The notes: generated by a model not told the origin, from the sequence alone. 64,000 nucleotides of DNA from Amblyomma americanum (GCF_052857255.1 NC_135498.1:112467723-112531722), one strand, 5' to 3'. Shown: positions 48,189 through 59,410, counted from the first letter of the stretch. Program-made: numbers and translations.

Positions 48189-48349
48189 TTGAAGGTCAAC
48201 TGGGAACTGAATCCTAAACGCCAGGAGCTCTTGCCGTCACCAGATCCGTTCCTTGCCATTGCCATGGGCGTTTCTGCTGCAAATCCGCAGCGCGAGACGT
48301 TCGAGAAGTCTCGCGCGCATGTGCGGCCGACTTTTTCTTCCCTGATTGA

Positions 48350-48555
48350 AAAAAAATGGTTTTAAAGGAAAGTAAATGGCGCAGTATCTGTCTCACATCT
48401 CTTGTGCATACCTGAACCGCACCGTATGGGGATAAAGTAGGCAGTGAGAGAAGAAAGAAGTGCCGCAGCGGAGGCTGCATAATAATTTCGACAACCTGGG
48501 AATCTTTAACGTGCACTGACATCGTACAGCATACAGGCACCTTTTGCGTTTGAAA
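48350..48555 (-). repeat. SINE-A copy, head missing
   Basis: GGAAAGTAAATGGCGCAGTA to GGCACCTTTTGCGTTTG. The flank to the left is A-rich, without ATT units. Confidence 0.75.
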
Positions 48556-48559
48556 ATTA

Positions 48560-48690
48560 GTATTGATAAGAATAATAATAATTGGTTTCTGCGGAAAGGA
48601 AATGGAGGACTCCGGAATACTTTCGACCGACTGGGGATCGCTAAGGAACGAAACAAGGCGCCCGTGTGCTGTGCGATGTCAACTGACAAA
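48560..48690. repeat. Rearranged SINE-A mosaic
   Basis: A minus-strand tail and 3' tip (AATAATAATAATTGGTTTCT) join a shortened body. That body is followed by a plus-strand body piece (AAGGCGCCCGTGTGCTGTGC). Two orientations lie within 130 bases. Confidence 0.6.
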
Positions 48691-48699
48691 GGTAGTACT

Positions 48700-49000
48700 T
48701 CCCCGGATCCCATAGAATATCTGTTACGGGTCCCGATTGGACTTATTTTTGGAAATGTTGCGGAGAGTTTGAAGGTTGCTCCACTTCCGCCACCGGTTGG
48801 CCCAGTATTGCACTGCCTCCGGGATCGGCGTTGGTCTTTATACCGCACGTCTTTACTATCTTGTCTTTCCCCCATCCCATCTTTCAACTCTCCTACTATC
48901 TGCACGTGGTAGCGATTGTGGCTCGGCTTGAGCCAGTGGGCAGGCCTGTGCACTTTCCTTTTCTTTCCTCTTGGCAACAGACAGACAGACAGACAAAAAT
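48700..49000 (+). repeat. Repeat X copy
   Basis: CCCATAGAATATCTGTTACG to GGCAACAGACAGACAGACAG. A good copy with a clear (CAGA)n tail. Confidence 0.88.
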
Positions 49001-49004
49001 CATC

Positions 49005-49163
49005 AGGTGTACGAAATTATTCTGCCGCCCTCCATTACGGCTCCTCTTTCTTCATTTCTCCTTTGACCCTCCTTCATCCCTTCCTCTACGGGTGTCAGGT
49101 TCGGGTGACCGCCGATATATGAGACAGATGCTGCGCCGTTTTCCTTTCCCCAAAAGCTAAATA
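49005..49163 (+). repeat. SINE-A 3' half
   Basis: GTACGAAATTATTCTGCCGC to CCTTTCCCCAAAAGCTAAA. Confidence 0.75.
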
Positions 49164-49177
49164 TAATTGCTATTTGC

Positions 49178-49467
49178 GAGGAAAGGAAATGACGCAGTAA
49201 CTGTCTCACACATATCGGTGAACACCCGAACCGCGCCGGAAGGAAAGGAATCAAGGAGGGAGGAAAAGAAGGAAGAAAGAGCTGCCGTTGTGGAGGTCCG
49301 ATAAATTCGACCACCTGTGGTCCTTGAACGTGGACTGACATCGCACAGCACACGGGCGCCCTTCTCGTTTCGCCTCCACCGAAACGCGGCCGCCGCGGTC
49401 GGGTTCGAACCCAGTTATCCCGGGTGCACGGTAGACGGGCATCAACCACTGACCCGCGGCGGCAGGT
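49178..49467 (-). repeat. SINE-A copy, nearly full length
   Basis: The minus strand has a diverged head (CCGCCGCGGGTCAGTGGTTG), B box GGGTTCGAACCCGACC, full body and 3' tip. The tail is absent. Confidence 0.8.
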
Positions 49468-49575
49468 GTCTTCTTTCCTCAAAACAAATTTTCAATTTTC
49501 AATTCTTTCATATTTGGCACAGGAAGGATTTGCAACAGGTGGGAATGCATAATCATGCTTTCCTTGTAGAGAAAA

Positions 49576-49894
49576 GCCCCGCCGCGGTGGCTCAGTGGTT
49601 AAGGGCGCTCGACAACTGATCCGGAGTTCCCGGGTTCGAACCCGACCGCGGCGGCTGCGTTTTTATGGAGGAAAAACGCTAAGGCGCCCGTGTGCTGTGC
49701 GATGTCAGTGCACGTTAAAGATCCCCAGGTGGTCGAAATTATTCCGGAGCCCTCCACTACGGACCTATTCGTTCCTATCTTCTTTCACTCCTTCCTTTAT
49801 CCCTTCCCTTACGGCGCGGTTCAGGTGTCCAACGGTATATGAGACAGATACTGCGCCATTTCCATCCCACCAAAAACCAATTAATAATTAATTA
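49576..49894 (+). repeat. Full-length SINE-A with 12-bp TSD
   Basis: CCGCCGCGGTGGCTCAGTGG head, GGGTTCGAACCCGACC B box, complete body and AATTAATAATTAA-type tail. TTGTAGAGAAAA flanks it at 49564-49575 and 49895-49906. Confidence 0.93.
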
Positions 49895-50127
49895 TTGTAG
49901 AGAAAAAGAACGCATGAGACAACCTGTACAATAATGAGAGGGTATAATCAAGAGAGCGGTGTTGTAGGAGAGGGGTGTTGGAAGCACAGCTGTTTCTCTG
50001 CATGGAAGACCCGAGTTAGCTTACCGCTCGTGTGCATGCGCTCCCGGCTGCCCCGAAATATCAAATTATTCCCCCTGACATGCAGGGCTAGCTTCTCATC
50101 AGGCCACTACGCAGAAATATAAACACC

Positions 50128-51330
50128 GAGCTACACAGGCGAAGACGCTAGGCTCGAGCTTAATGTTACACCTATCACTACAAAGACAGACACGACATCC
50201 TTCTACGTGGACGCAGCTCAGCGCACCCTACCCCACCATTGCACCGCTGTCACCGCCTACATGATGGCACAATTGCGGCTGCAGGCAGACTCCACGCCAA
50301 CAACCCTACGCTGGCTGAGGGTGAGACCATTGCCTTGGCGCTCATCCACGGCACACACGATCCCAACATCACTGAAACCTGCACCGACCACCAATCTGCG
50401 TATCATCACTTTTAGCAAATCATTATCGCACTAACCGACCGGTGCATTCTGGAATCGGAGCACACGCTTGCCCAAGAGATAACTCTCTTGTGGGTTTCTG
50501 CGCATGCCGCGATCCGCGATAATCAGCGCGTTCATGCACTGCCTCGAGAACTATATATCCTTCCAGGACCCGGAAGATCGGACTCCCAGACCCTCGCAGG
50601 AAACATCGCGGGCTCTACTCACAAATCACCAAATGACCATTGAAAAACATCCGCTTCACCCTCCAACCACCTCAGAGTACACTAGATACAAAATACATTG
50701 CAGGCTGGCGGAAAGTGCAGAAAAAAATTGGCGGTGGTTTAGCTCTGGTTAAGCCTGGAGTGACGTGATAGCTACAGCTGGTCAAGTGGAACTTCGTCAC
50801 GTGATCAAAAACGTGACGAACCACGTGATCAGCCATGGCGCCGCGCAGACGGAAGCTGCTCCGCACCACGTGACCAACCGCGTGACAGCGTGGCTGCGCT
50901 ACCACGCCGTGCGCAGCCACAGGGTGTCGGCGCAGTCACAGTGTGGCGGCGCAGCCACGGGATGTCGGCGCGGTCACGCTGAAAGCTCCAAATTCTACCG
51001 TAGTGTAGCTATCGCTACAAAACTACTACACCTCACCTTACCTCCTATACTTCGGTATCACCCTGCCTTCATTCTCCCATTCTCCCCAAAATGTGGGACG
51101 CCAAAGAACACACTCATGCACTACCTTCGTGAATACCCCCAACCCATGGCAATTACTCCCATACCCAGCCCATTCCCCTACTCAGAAAGGCCGCTGTGCG
51201 AGTTGCTCAACCGGCTGGCCAAACTTGGCTAGTGGACAGAGCTCGCGGTGAGGCGCAGGAACGTGGACTCGCGGGACAGTAGGAGCTCATCCTCGAGGAG
51301 CTTTTGTTTTCTTTAATAAAGTTGTTTCCC
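50128..51330 (+). mobile_element. LINE 3' end with degraded RNase H
   Basis: Pieces of an I-group-like RNase H and C-terminus are visible in shifting frames. These are FYVDAA at ~50202, an Ala/Thr-rich stretch, an HASL-type region near 50500, and CGTPKNTLMH (part of a Cys/His knuckle) at ~51090. The 3' end has TTTAATAAAGTTGTTTCCCT at 51312-51331. Stops and frame changes are frequent. A separate repeat (50711-51027) interrupts it. Confidence 0.55.
50711..51027 (+). repeat. CACGTGA-rich repeat inserted in LINE
   Basis: It begins AATTGGCGGTGGTTTAGCTC (similar to 2170-2195) and ends GTAGCTATCGCTACAAAACT. Three exact CACGTG words (50798, 50822, 50867) and several ACGTGA/GTCACG words lie inside. 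I recall similar dispersed sequence in ticks, but the class is unknown. Confidence 0.55.
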
Positions 51331-51375
51331 TTCCTCCTCCTCTCCGGAGAACCCACACGACACGAGTGGTGGTGC

Positions 51376-51640
51376 TGGTGTTGAAAAACTTTATTTAGCG
51401 ATGGACAAAAAGAAAATTATGATACCGCCGCTCCATGGGTGGCCTTCTAGCTGCGGGTCGTGGCTTCCATGCAATGCTTGGCGGGGACTTCCGCTGCCCA
51501 GTTCATCAGCCGTAGTGAATGTACCGCCCCAGCTGGCTAAAGCAGCCTCCCACAGCAGAGGACTGTGCCAGGAGGAGGGAGAGAGAAAGGGCCGGCCATG
51601 AATAAAGAATGTGAGCATTGTCTGCTGGAGGGTGGCTGGT
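51376..51640 (-). mobile_element. LINE 3' end fragment
   Basis: The minus strand has a degraded C-terminal coding piece and a 3' UTR ending at CTAAATAAAGTTTTTCAACA, with a polyadenylation-like signal. The family is not certain. Confidence 0.4.
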
Positions 51641-51831
51641 GGTGGTAGTGGTTTTATAAAAAAATAATAGTAAAAAGGAAGGAAAAGATTTTGGCTAGCC
51701 CCTGCATCTGCCATTGATACTGAAGCACCTGAGCTGGGGCAGCGGAAATAAAGGACAGCAGGCAGAATGAAGAAATGAAATGAAAGAGGTAAGGGGACAG
51801 GAATAGAGGACAGGGGGAGAAGTAATATGTT
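51636..51831 (-). mobile_element. LINE-R 3' end
   Basis: The minus strand runs from CATATTACTTCTCCCCCTGT through CTGCCCCAGCTCAGGTGCTT to the CCACTACCACCACCAGCC tail. Confidence 0.8.
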
Positions 51832-51849
51832 GGCTGCAGAGCGTGCATT

Positions 51850-52742
51850 TAGGGTAAGAAGACAGCAGGGTGAATAAGAGCACGTCCGCCATTTGCAGGC
51901 CCACACTTTCCTCTCTCCTGCCCGCCACGACAGTTATGCGCGGCAGTGTGCAACCGTTCACAATGAGGCTGTACGCCTGCAGAATGGCCCGCTCTCCTGC
52001 CTGCCCCTCCTGCGGCGAAACGGGGACACTCGGCCACCTCCTACTGGTGTGTCCGACTCATGACCCCTCCAGACGACGACTTGAGCCGGGATATTGGGCA
52101 CTCGGTCTCCCGCCTTCCACGGTGAACGACCTCCTCTTCTCGGTGTGCAATCAGCTCCTCGCCCACCTGGTTCTCCTCTCCATCCTCGAGGAGACTGGCC
52201 TGAACATCCTCCTCTAGTCCTTCGCCCCGTCCAGTGCGACGCGAACGCCCAGATGTCCGTCCTCCCCCTCCGGACGGCCTCAACGAGCGGACATCTAGGC
52301 ACCTGCCTCAATGCGAAACGAGCAGACGGCAGTACCTGAAGTTTGTATTCACCCTGCCCGGTGCTTGCATACACTCCCACTGCACCGAGGCTCCTTCCGC
52401 CTGCCCGGTGCTTGCACATATTCCAAGTGCACCGCGGTCCCCCCCCCCCCCCCCCCCCTGGTGCGAGCTGATGTTGCTGCTGCCGCGGTGCGGCTGCAAG
52501 ACTCTCCCACGGCCAAGGACTTCATCCGATGCGACGGAGATAACTTTACCCCTCTCCAAACCACCCCCCACATCCCCTTCCCCCACCCGTGGTCGCCAAG
52601 ACTGATGCCACAAATGGGTCAACATACGTCGGGACCAGTATCGCCCATCCCCCCCCCCCGGATCGGTCCCTTACGGGCTGATCCAAACATACCTCCTATT
52701 CATCCGTAATAAATGTTTTCACCACCACCACCACCACCCCCG
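51850..52742 (+). mobile_element. LINE 3' end with Cys/His knuckle
   Basis: The frame to 52217 has CPSCGETGTLGHLLLVC, a C-x2-C-x7-H-x4-C knuckle that marks the end of ORF2 in RNase H LINEs. A Leu-rich C-terminus (LAHLVLLSILEETGL) follows. The 3' UTR includes a partial tandem repeat of CTGCCCGGTGCTTGCA (52349, 52402) and ends AATAAATGTTTTCACCACCA. The tail resembles LINE-R, but the UTR differs, so it is a second family. Confidence 0.65.
52439..52458. repeat. Poly-C run (20)
   Basis: An uninterrupted homopolymer inside the LINE 3' UTR. Its length is unreliable in most sequencing. Confidence 0.9.
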
Positions 52743-53286
52743 AAAAAAAAAATAACTCATAGTATCAACCACCACCACCACACCTGATTGACGATGGAGC
52801 ATGGTACAACCCACTCGTGCAGCGCTCGTGAACATCAGTCCCTGGCAGATGACGCTGTTGACCGCAAGGTATTTCATACTACAATGTCGCATCCGTGCGG
52901 CAATTCCGGGACCCACAATCTTTGCGCAAGAAATTCCCATCACTTCAGCAATGCAGTCAGCCGTTTTTTTTTTACAAACTCTGCAATGTGTTCAGCTTAA
53001 GAGGGAAGCGATGGGTTTTTTCCTGCTACCCGTTCCTTTGCAGTCACCCATGCGCAGGTCGTTGCGGTGTGAGTTCTAAGAACAACTGCTATTTGTAAGC
53101 GCGTTTTGAAAGCCTAGGCAACAGCCGAGAAAACTGACCGGATCCCTCTCGACTGCCTCTCCCTTTCACTCCAGCTCCAGTGTTCATCTTATGCTTCCGC
53201 CTTCCTTTCACCGCTACCCCCTTCCTCCTCCTTTGCATTCTCGCTCCGACTTCGTCATCGCTTTCATTTCATCCTGAGCAGCGCTG
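52743..53286. other. No gene recognised
   Basis: Short (ACC)n fragments occur at 52770-52780. Otherwise nothing was recognised. Confidence 0.35.
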
Positions 53287-53400
53287 CACCCGACGGCTGG
53301 TCAGTGGATAGCGTCCTCTGGTACTGAGCCGGAGTACCCTCTTTGGAACTGGTCCGCGCCGGCCGCGTTTCGATGATGTCGTGCAAACGTGCACTGCGAT
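53287..53400 (+). repeat. SINE-A-like head, degraded
   Basis: CGACGGCTGGTCAGTGGATA and CCGCGCCGGCCGCGTTTCGA recall the tRNA-like head and proximal body. The remainder is lost. Confidence 0.45.
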
Positions 53401-55307
53401 GGAGGGAGTAATTGTGAAAATCTTAGTGCGTAGTCGGCATGAGTGGTGGTGATGAAATCTTTTTACACAGAGGGAAGTTGGGGACACGCGGGTCCCTGGG
53501 CCCCCACACGGCCCCACTGCGGTCAAACGTCCATGTCCCGGAGGTTCATGACGTTGGCAGCCCTTGCCAATAGCTTGGCTTGGCCTGGACCTCGGAGCCC
53601 ACTACTCTCTCCCAAGCCTCCCAAGTGGTAGCGTGCTCCAGGCATCGCGGGGGCGGATCCAACGGGCAGAGTAAAATATTATGGTCGAAGCTACCTCTGG
53701 GTTAGCGGCAGTGGGTATAACAGCGGGCTTGCGTGGACGTAGTGATAGTTCGACCGCTAGGGGTGGGAAATGTTGGTGTTTGGAGGCGCCTCCAAAGGGC
53801 CTGATAACTGTCGTGGCAGGGGTGGGGTGAGAGGATTTTCAAAGCTAGGCACATGAATATGATTCCCACAGCTCAGGCTGGCAATTGCTGACATGTGTCA
53901 CCTGACATTCTAATGCGTCGCCACGTATAAGTTAACCCCAGGACAAGTTTTTCACGCCGGTAAGAGTAATGTTGGAAATATATAAATAAATTACACTATT
54001 ACTAATCAATCACAACGATCCCTTCATGATGCAGTCAAAGTTGCTGCTAATATTGTACCCGCTGAAACACAGCGTGTGTACAGAGCGCACAAGGAAATAA
54101 TAGGCGTGTTGTGATAGCGAAAATCTCTTCGCAGCGTTTATTTAATGTTGATTTCAATTATTTAAAAAAATACGTTTATTAACAATCGGGAGATCCCGGA
54201 GTTGTACTCCAAGCAGAACCGAACAGAAGTGACCAGGTGCCTCCACGTCCAGTTGGCTCGATGCGAAGTTACTTGCACATGTCCGGGACCCTGCGACGAA
54301 AACGGAAAACCATTAGCACACTTGTTCATTTTTCCACTCAAGACAACACATGTATGGGTATAAAGAGACCGGGCTGTCGAGTAGCACGAAGTTATGGATG
54401 CGTAGTTTTAACACTGGCATATTTGGTGCACGGCATCCAGTTGTACAGCCCGTCTGTTAATTGCAGAACCTCATGCAGCATTCCTATTCGGCAGACAAGC
54501 TTCATGTGCTGGAGGATATTTGATAGTAAAGCGCAGGTCCTATTGATGAAGCTTCTTCAAAGAAAGCAGGTGATGCCCTGCCAGCGGCCTGTTGTTATGA
54601 CGCTTGCGTAAACCAAAGATCTCAGAAATGGCGCCAGTTGCACAGGAATGATTTCAGAATGTGTAGAAAACATATATTGGAGATACCTATGGAGAGGTAC
54701 TGCCCGAAGGCCACAGGTGAGCGCACAGAATCATGGCGTGTCCGCAGCTCGCCTCTCGTGAATGAAGCAAAAAAAGTTAGGAGAATATCGACACTTGCTC
54801 ACCGTGCAATGGAAGGTACAAGGTCAGTCAAAGGTTCCCAAGCCACAGGGTCTGCTTTTGAGCCGTATAGCCGGGCTGTTAGGTCACCCCAGAAGCTGAC
54901 AATATCTGTAGAGTGTGACAGTAGTAGCGTTCTAACGTCTGTTTTATCGGGTTCTTAAGTGCCAAGGTATGCTGTTGAAAAGCAGGCCCTGTGGTCTGGG
55001 AACTTTTGAGCGATCCTGTACATACAAGCATCGAGGGGGCGTCATTCACAAGCGTACAGTGTTCTGCTTGTGGGGCCCGAAAATCTAAAATCCCATTCAT
55101 CGGACTCGATGCTTCTAATTCAGTTCAAACAAGTTACGCAAGAGCGTCAGCAATCCTTCTCGACATATCCTTTACGCTTGAGGTAACCTGCATCCGATCG
55201 CCTGAAGCACTCCTGCTGATCGTGTGCAGTTTGTGGCGACACCTACGCCTCATTGAATCTAGCTGCCGCCAGGTGGCTGCGCATGGAGTTAAATAAAAAA
55301 TAAGAAA
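53401..55307. other. Unrecognised; possible old coding remnant on minus strand
   Basis: Minus-strand translation between ~54290 and 55290 has several 25-60 residue stop-free stretches in changing frames. They could be a decayed transposase or gene, but no family motif could be named. No feature is called. Confidence 0.25.
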
Positions 55308-55490
55308 AGGCGTAGTAGCGGACGTCTCCGGGAATATTTCAACCAGGTGAGATTATTAACGTGAGATGACAATACAGTACACGTGCGCCTTTTGAGTGTG
55401 GCTACCAGAGAAACGAGGCCGCCGAAGCACGGATTCCTCCCGCGTCGCTCAACAACCGAGCGCCCCAGCCACTAAGCCACCACGGCGGGT
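55308..55490 (-). repeat. SINE-A copy, diverged, 3' truncated
   Basis: The minus strand has head GGTGGCTTAGTGGCTGGGGC and body to GGTTGAAATATTCCCGGAGA. The B box is eroded. Confidence 0.65.
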
Positions 55491-55799
55491 GGCCTATTGC
55501 ACGTGCTCCTCTCAAATAGTGCCACGTTCTACGAGCAAAGTTAGTTGTCAGTTTGTGCTCGTCCTGTACCCTGTCCCGTGTGTGTGCTTTTGTCGCGCAC
55601 CTTGACCATGTCGGAAGTAATTCACCAACTATCCGGACAAAATGTTCCACTTAAGTATATTCCAGCAGGTGAAGAGTCGAGAGCCTTTCATACTGCATAT
55701 ACTGGACGAACTAACTGAGTTCTGCAACAAGGCCCTGTCGCTTACCGGCTTGCCTTGCGCCAGCTCACGGAGCTACAGCGCCCGTTCCAAAGCTGCCAT

Positions 55800-55975
55800 T
55801 CTGGCGTTATTAGACGCGGCTTTGGAACGCTTCCTGAGCAGCTGCCTGCCCGCCCTCCGGAAGCGGTATGGTCTCGCGGAGCTGCAGGACCTAGGAGGCC
55901 GGGCGTTGCGCCTTGTCTATAAAGCGCCTGCCGCCTTCGAACGCCTCCCGGTCCGAGTCCGCTGAGCCCATTGTG
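55800..55975 (-). pseudogene. Unidentified coding-like segment, family copy 5
   Basis: Duplicate of the 43860-44045 segment. GSADSDREAFEGGRRF and AQRPAS are kept, but the next codon is a stop and another stop lies later. At least this copy cannot encode the full peptide. Confidence 0.3.
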
Positions 55976-56070
55976 GGACTGCTGTAGGAACTGCTGACGC
56001 CGCCGACGCTGGAGTAGGCCGGCTAAATAGATGATGCAAAAAAAAAATTGCACACTCGATCGGTTGTTGC

Positions 56071-56171
56071 AAAATCTCTCATTAGGAAAATTTATTTGAA
56101 AACAAATGATCGACAAACTTCCTGAACCGCGGGCGACTGCTTGTAAATTTGTCGATATAATGAGAGATTTT
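56071..56171. repeat. Hairpin inside the extra part of copy B
   Basis: AAAATCTCTCATTA (56071-56084) pairs with 56158-56171, and ATCGACAAA (~56109) with TTTGTCGAT (~56148). The structure is absent from copy A. Confidence 0.55.
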
Positions 56172-56858
56172 TTATCCCTATAAGATACAAACGATGGAAA
56201 CCAAGCAGTTAGAGTAGTTGGTTAGATTTGCCTCGAATAAAAAGTGCAGGAAATGAGCATTTAAGAAAAGGGAACTCGCGTTAGCGACGGTATCCCCCCC
56301 CCCCCCCTCCCGGCCCAAAGAAACCACGGGAAGCCCTAAATATATATTGCACATGGATTAAAGGCTTGCCAATACACGAAAGCAAGAAACGGATTTGTCG
56401 ACTAGAGTGTTCCAGTAAATTGCGTGAACCTCAACGGCTCACGCAAATTTGCTGCCGTTCATATAAAAAAAAATACCGGATTGAGTTCTTCCCACTCTGC
56501 AAGAATTTCTTTTGTTACAAGTTTTAAGCAAAAGTGGAGACGAGCTCCTATAGCTTTCATAAACACTCATCGTTTGCCGGAACAAAGCGACAAGTTTAAT
56601 AACGTTTTAACTCTTGCACACTAAATGAATTACATTAAAATATGTGCACGCAGGAAAACGTATCGCAACTTACGAGACGCATGGCTGTGATAGGCCGAAA
56701 AATGCTCCGACATGGTTACCTAATGCGTACGAAAGCTTCGGTAAATTAATGTTAAGGTTATGGGAACTCAACCAGAGATTCGTCTCCTTTTCCTTAGATT
56801 GGATTACATAATCACTATATCACCGCGGCAGCAAACTCTATCAACTCGCCACCTACAT

Positions 56859-57115
56859 AATAATAATATTAATATTAATAATAATAATAATAATAATTGG
56901 TTTTTTGGGGAAAGGAAATGGCGCAGTATCTGTCTCATATATCGTTGGACACCTGAACTGCGCCGTAACGGAAGGGATAAGAGAGGGAGTGAAAGAAGAA
57001 AGGAAGAATTAGGTGCCATAGTGGAGGGCTCCGGAATAATTTCGACCACCTCGGGATCTTTAACGTGCACTGACATCGCACAGCACACGGGAGCCTTAGC
57101 GTTTTTCCTCCATAA
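56859..57115 (-). repeat. SINE-A copy with 9-bp TSD, head missing
   Basis: A long (AAT)n-type tail and body run to GTTTTTCCTCCATA. CACCTACAT flanks it at 56850-56858 and 57116-57124. Copy A of the duplication has the unfilled site CACCTAAAT at about 44484. Confidence 0.85.
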
Positions 57116-57124
57116 CACCTACAT

Positions 57125-57545
57125 TACCGTGCTGTGCATTTCTCGAACAACGGGCTTGACGTCCCGTCTGTTCTCCTTCAGGTAGTTACACGCAGTGATC
57201 GAACGCTCCGCGAGTTCTAGCTTGAACGATTAATAACTGGACGCCCCACTCCAGTTGTAACCAACACAGTGCTGTGCGCGTGTGTGATTTAATTCCTCTA
57301 AAATCAACTAATCACGCACACAACCTGGACACATTTCTTATTGTGTAAATAGTTTGTACATATTACTTCTCCCCCTATCCTCTCTTCCTGTCCACTCACC
57401 TCTTTCATTTCATTTCTCCATTCTGCCTGCTATCCATTATTTCCGCTGCCCCAGCTCAGGTGCTTCATTATCGATGGCACATGCCGGGGCTAGCAAAAAT
57501 CTTTTCCTCCCTTTTTGTTATTCTTTTAATTAAAAAAACCACTTA
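57125..57545 (+). mobile_element. LINE-R 3' end, 5' truncated
   Basis: GTGCTGTGCATTTCTCGAAC to AATTAAAAAAACCACTTAC. Only the 3' UTR is present. It directly follows the SINE TSD. Confidence 0.8.
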
Positions 57546-57546
57546 C

Positions 57547-57641
57547 ACTGACATCGCACAGCAGACGGGCGCCTTAGCGTTTCGCCTTCATCAAAACGCA
57601 GCCGCCGCGGTCGGGTTCGAACCCAGGAACTCCGGATCAAG
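57547..57641 (-). repeat. SINE-A head and proximal body
   Basis: The minus strand runs from TGATCCGGAGTTCCTGGGTT to TGCGATGTCAGT. Both ends are truncated. Confidence 0.7.
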
Positions 57642-58370
57642 TTTAAATTTGTCGTCCGGTTCTCTTTAACGTCAACAAAGTGCATATGGGAGTGCACATA
57701 GGAGATCTGAAACTATAGTTGAGGGCTGTATATTGTCTTCAACCCCCTATGGTGCTTCAGTATACATAGACATCAAATATGAGAGGCGTTTTTGTAGTTC
57801 GCCTCTGTGAAATTGATGATGCAGGCATCCGTGAACAGCAATTGGTAAAGCCGAATATTTCATCCGCCAGTAATGATTGTGATTAACCAAGCTCTGTATA
57901 CTCTTTGCCAGCGAGATGGCAGAATGAGCAGAGGGAGCGTTTTTAAAGACGGCGTTTAATAATGTAACATTTCAGTAAATCAGTACAGGTGAAACAGGTG
58001 CGGAAGCCGAAAGTGGGAAACTGTGCTCTCGATAGAAGCACGACCTTTACTCGGCGGCTTCTCGTCCAACTGGCGCAGAGAACCATCACGCATGGACGCC
58101 ACCGCGTCCATGAATATGTTTCGTGTTTCGTCAAGATTGTCAGGATTAGGCAAAGAACACTTTGCTGTTATATATTAAATACCACGTTGTGAAGGGCAAG
58201 GAAAAAATTTAGGCTGAGGGTTTCTAGGTTCCACCGATGTTCTGTTGCAGAAGCGTACCTACAGGAGGAAAATAACCCATTTCTGCATCGAACGAGGCGA
58301 GTCGAAATAAATACGGAGCGCATATCAACGCATATCAGAGCAGAATCTAAAGGAGATAGTGTGAGAAGAA
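57642..58370. other. No gene recognised
   Basis: The last ~150 bases may already be LINE ORF1 sequence. Nothing else was seen. Confidence 0.35.
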
Positions 58371-58624
58371 ATGAAAGAGCTAGAAGCGACACTGCTTCAG
58401 AAAGTAGCAAATTTTCTTCAAAACGTAATTGAAGGTATGATTAAAGCCCTGACAGAGCCGATACAGGCACAGCTCAGTGCCTGGGAGGTCAAAATTAAGA
58501 GGAAGCTGGGGGAGAGTAGCGACAGACCGGTACCGTATACGGTACGCCAGTGGAATACCAAGCTAGAGGAAAACTAACAGAAATATCGACTAAACCTCAG
58601 AGAAATAAGTACAGGCTATAATTT

Positions 58625-59405
58625 ATAATATTTAATTGCAGGGGTTTAAAAAAAGATACAGTATATCAAAATCTGGAAACCTCAGAAAGGATGCCGGAAG
58701 TCATTGCAATACAAGACGCTGGCACAGAAGTCAAAATTAGATCGCATAACACCCACCAAGTAGGTCCATCCACCTGCATCTTCGTACATAAAGAATGTAC
58801 AGCCAACAGCGTATATTTACAATTAGAAAAAGAAATCGAGCACACACTCGTGCAAATCTTTCCGAACAAGCGTCTCCAGCTAGGAGCATTTGTTTTAAAC
58901 GTATATAGTAGACCGCAAAAACGTAAGGCCACTTTCTCAGAGATCTTTCACAGGGCCATTAAAATAGCTTGTAGGGCACCGTTACTAGTGGTGGTGGACT
59001 TTAACGCCTGCAGCTATCAATGGGGGTACCACAAGGAAGACATTAAAGGCAGGATATTAGCAGAAGCTATCACCGACATGTATTTCTCCATTCTCACAGA
59101 TCCCCTTCATCTGACCAGCTGGGGATCTTTAACGTGCACTGAGAAGGCGCCCGTGTGCTGTGCGATGTCAGTGCACGTTAAAGATCCCCAGGTGGTCGAA
59201 ATTATTCCGGAGCCCTCCACTACGGACCTCTTTGATCCTCTCTTCTTTCACTCCCTCCTTTATCCATTCCCTTACGGAGCGGTTCAGGTGTCCAACGATA
59301 TATGAGACAGATACTGCGCCATTTCCTTTCCACCAAAAACCAATTATTATTATTATTGACCAGATTAGAAAACTACGTGACTCTGACACATGCCCGCACC
59401 TCTGA
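58625..59405 (+). pseudogene. LINE ORF2 apurinic-type endonuclease, interrupted
   Basis: The domain opens FNCRGLKKDTVYQNL (consensus N of the first endonuclease motif). Then come PEVIAIQDAGTEVKIRSHN (the usual IALQET motif, here with the Glu replaced by Asp), VLNVYSRPQKRKATFSEIF and LLVVVDFNACSYQWGY (usual GDFNA, with Gly replaced by Val). It ends TDPLHLT and continues after the SINE as a piece resembling R-x-GN-x-VT. This nuclease nicks target DNA for target-primed reverse transcription. The frame is stop-free from the Met at 58691 into the SINE. The usual length before RT is ~220 residues, so RT is simply absent. Altered motif residues suggest decay. Confidence 0.72.
59112..59363 (+). repeat. 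SINE-A with inverted 5' end and 7-bp TSD
   Basis: TGACCAG at 59112-59118 and 59357-59363 bounds the insertion. Its first 24 bases (59119-59142) are the exact reverse complement of 59168-59191 in the SINE body. The normal body and ATTATTATTATT tail follow. Confidence 0.9.
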
Positions 59406-59410
59406 CTCTA

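Larger units (their letters stand above)
55501..56860. repeat. Duplicated segment, copy B
   Basis: Partner of 43563-44490, in the same orientation. It contains ~440 extra bases (about 56058-56540) and a SINE-A at its right edge that copy A lacks. Confidence 0.88.
58371..59410 (+). mobile_element. LINE fragment: ORF1 end and ORF2 endonuclease start
   Basis: An ORF1 C-terminal piece (58371-58577) is followed by ORF2. The element stops being recognisable after ~59405 and a SINE-A interrupts the endonuclease. Confidence 0.68.

Noticed and set aside
54237..54958. Plus-strand ORFs of 106-124 codons
   Set aside because: No domain, unusual composition and no repeat support. The minus strand looks no less coding-like.
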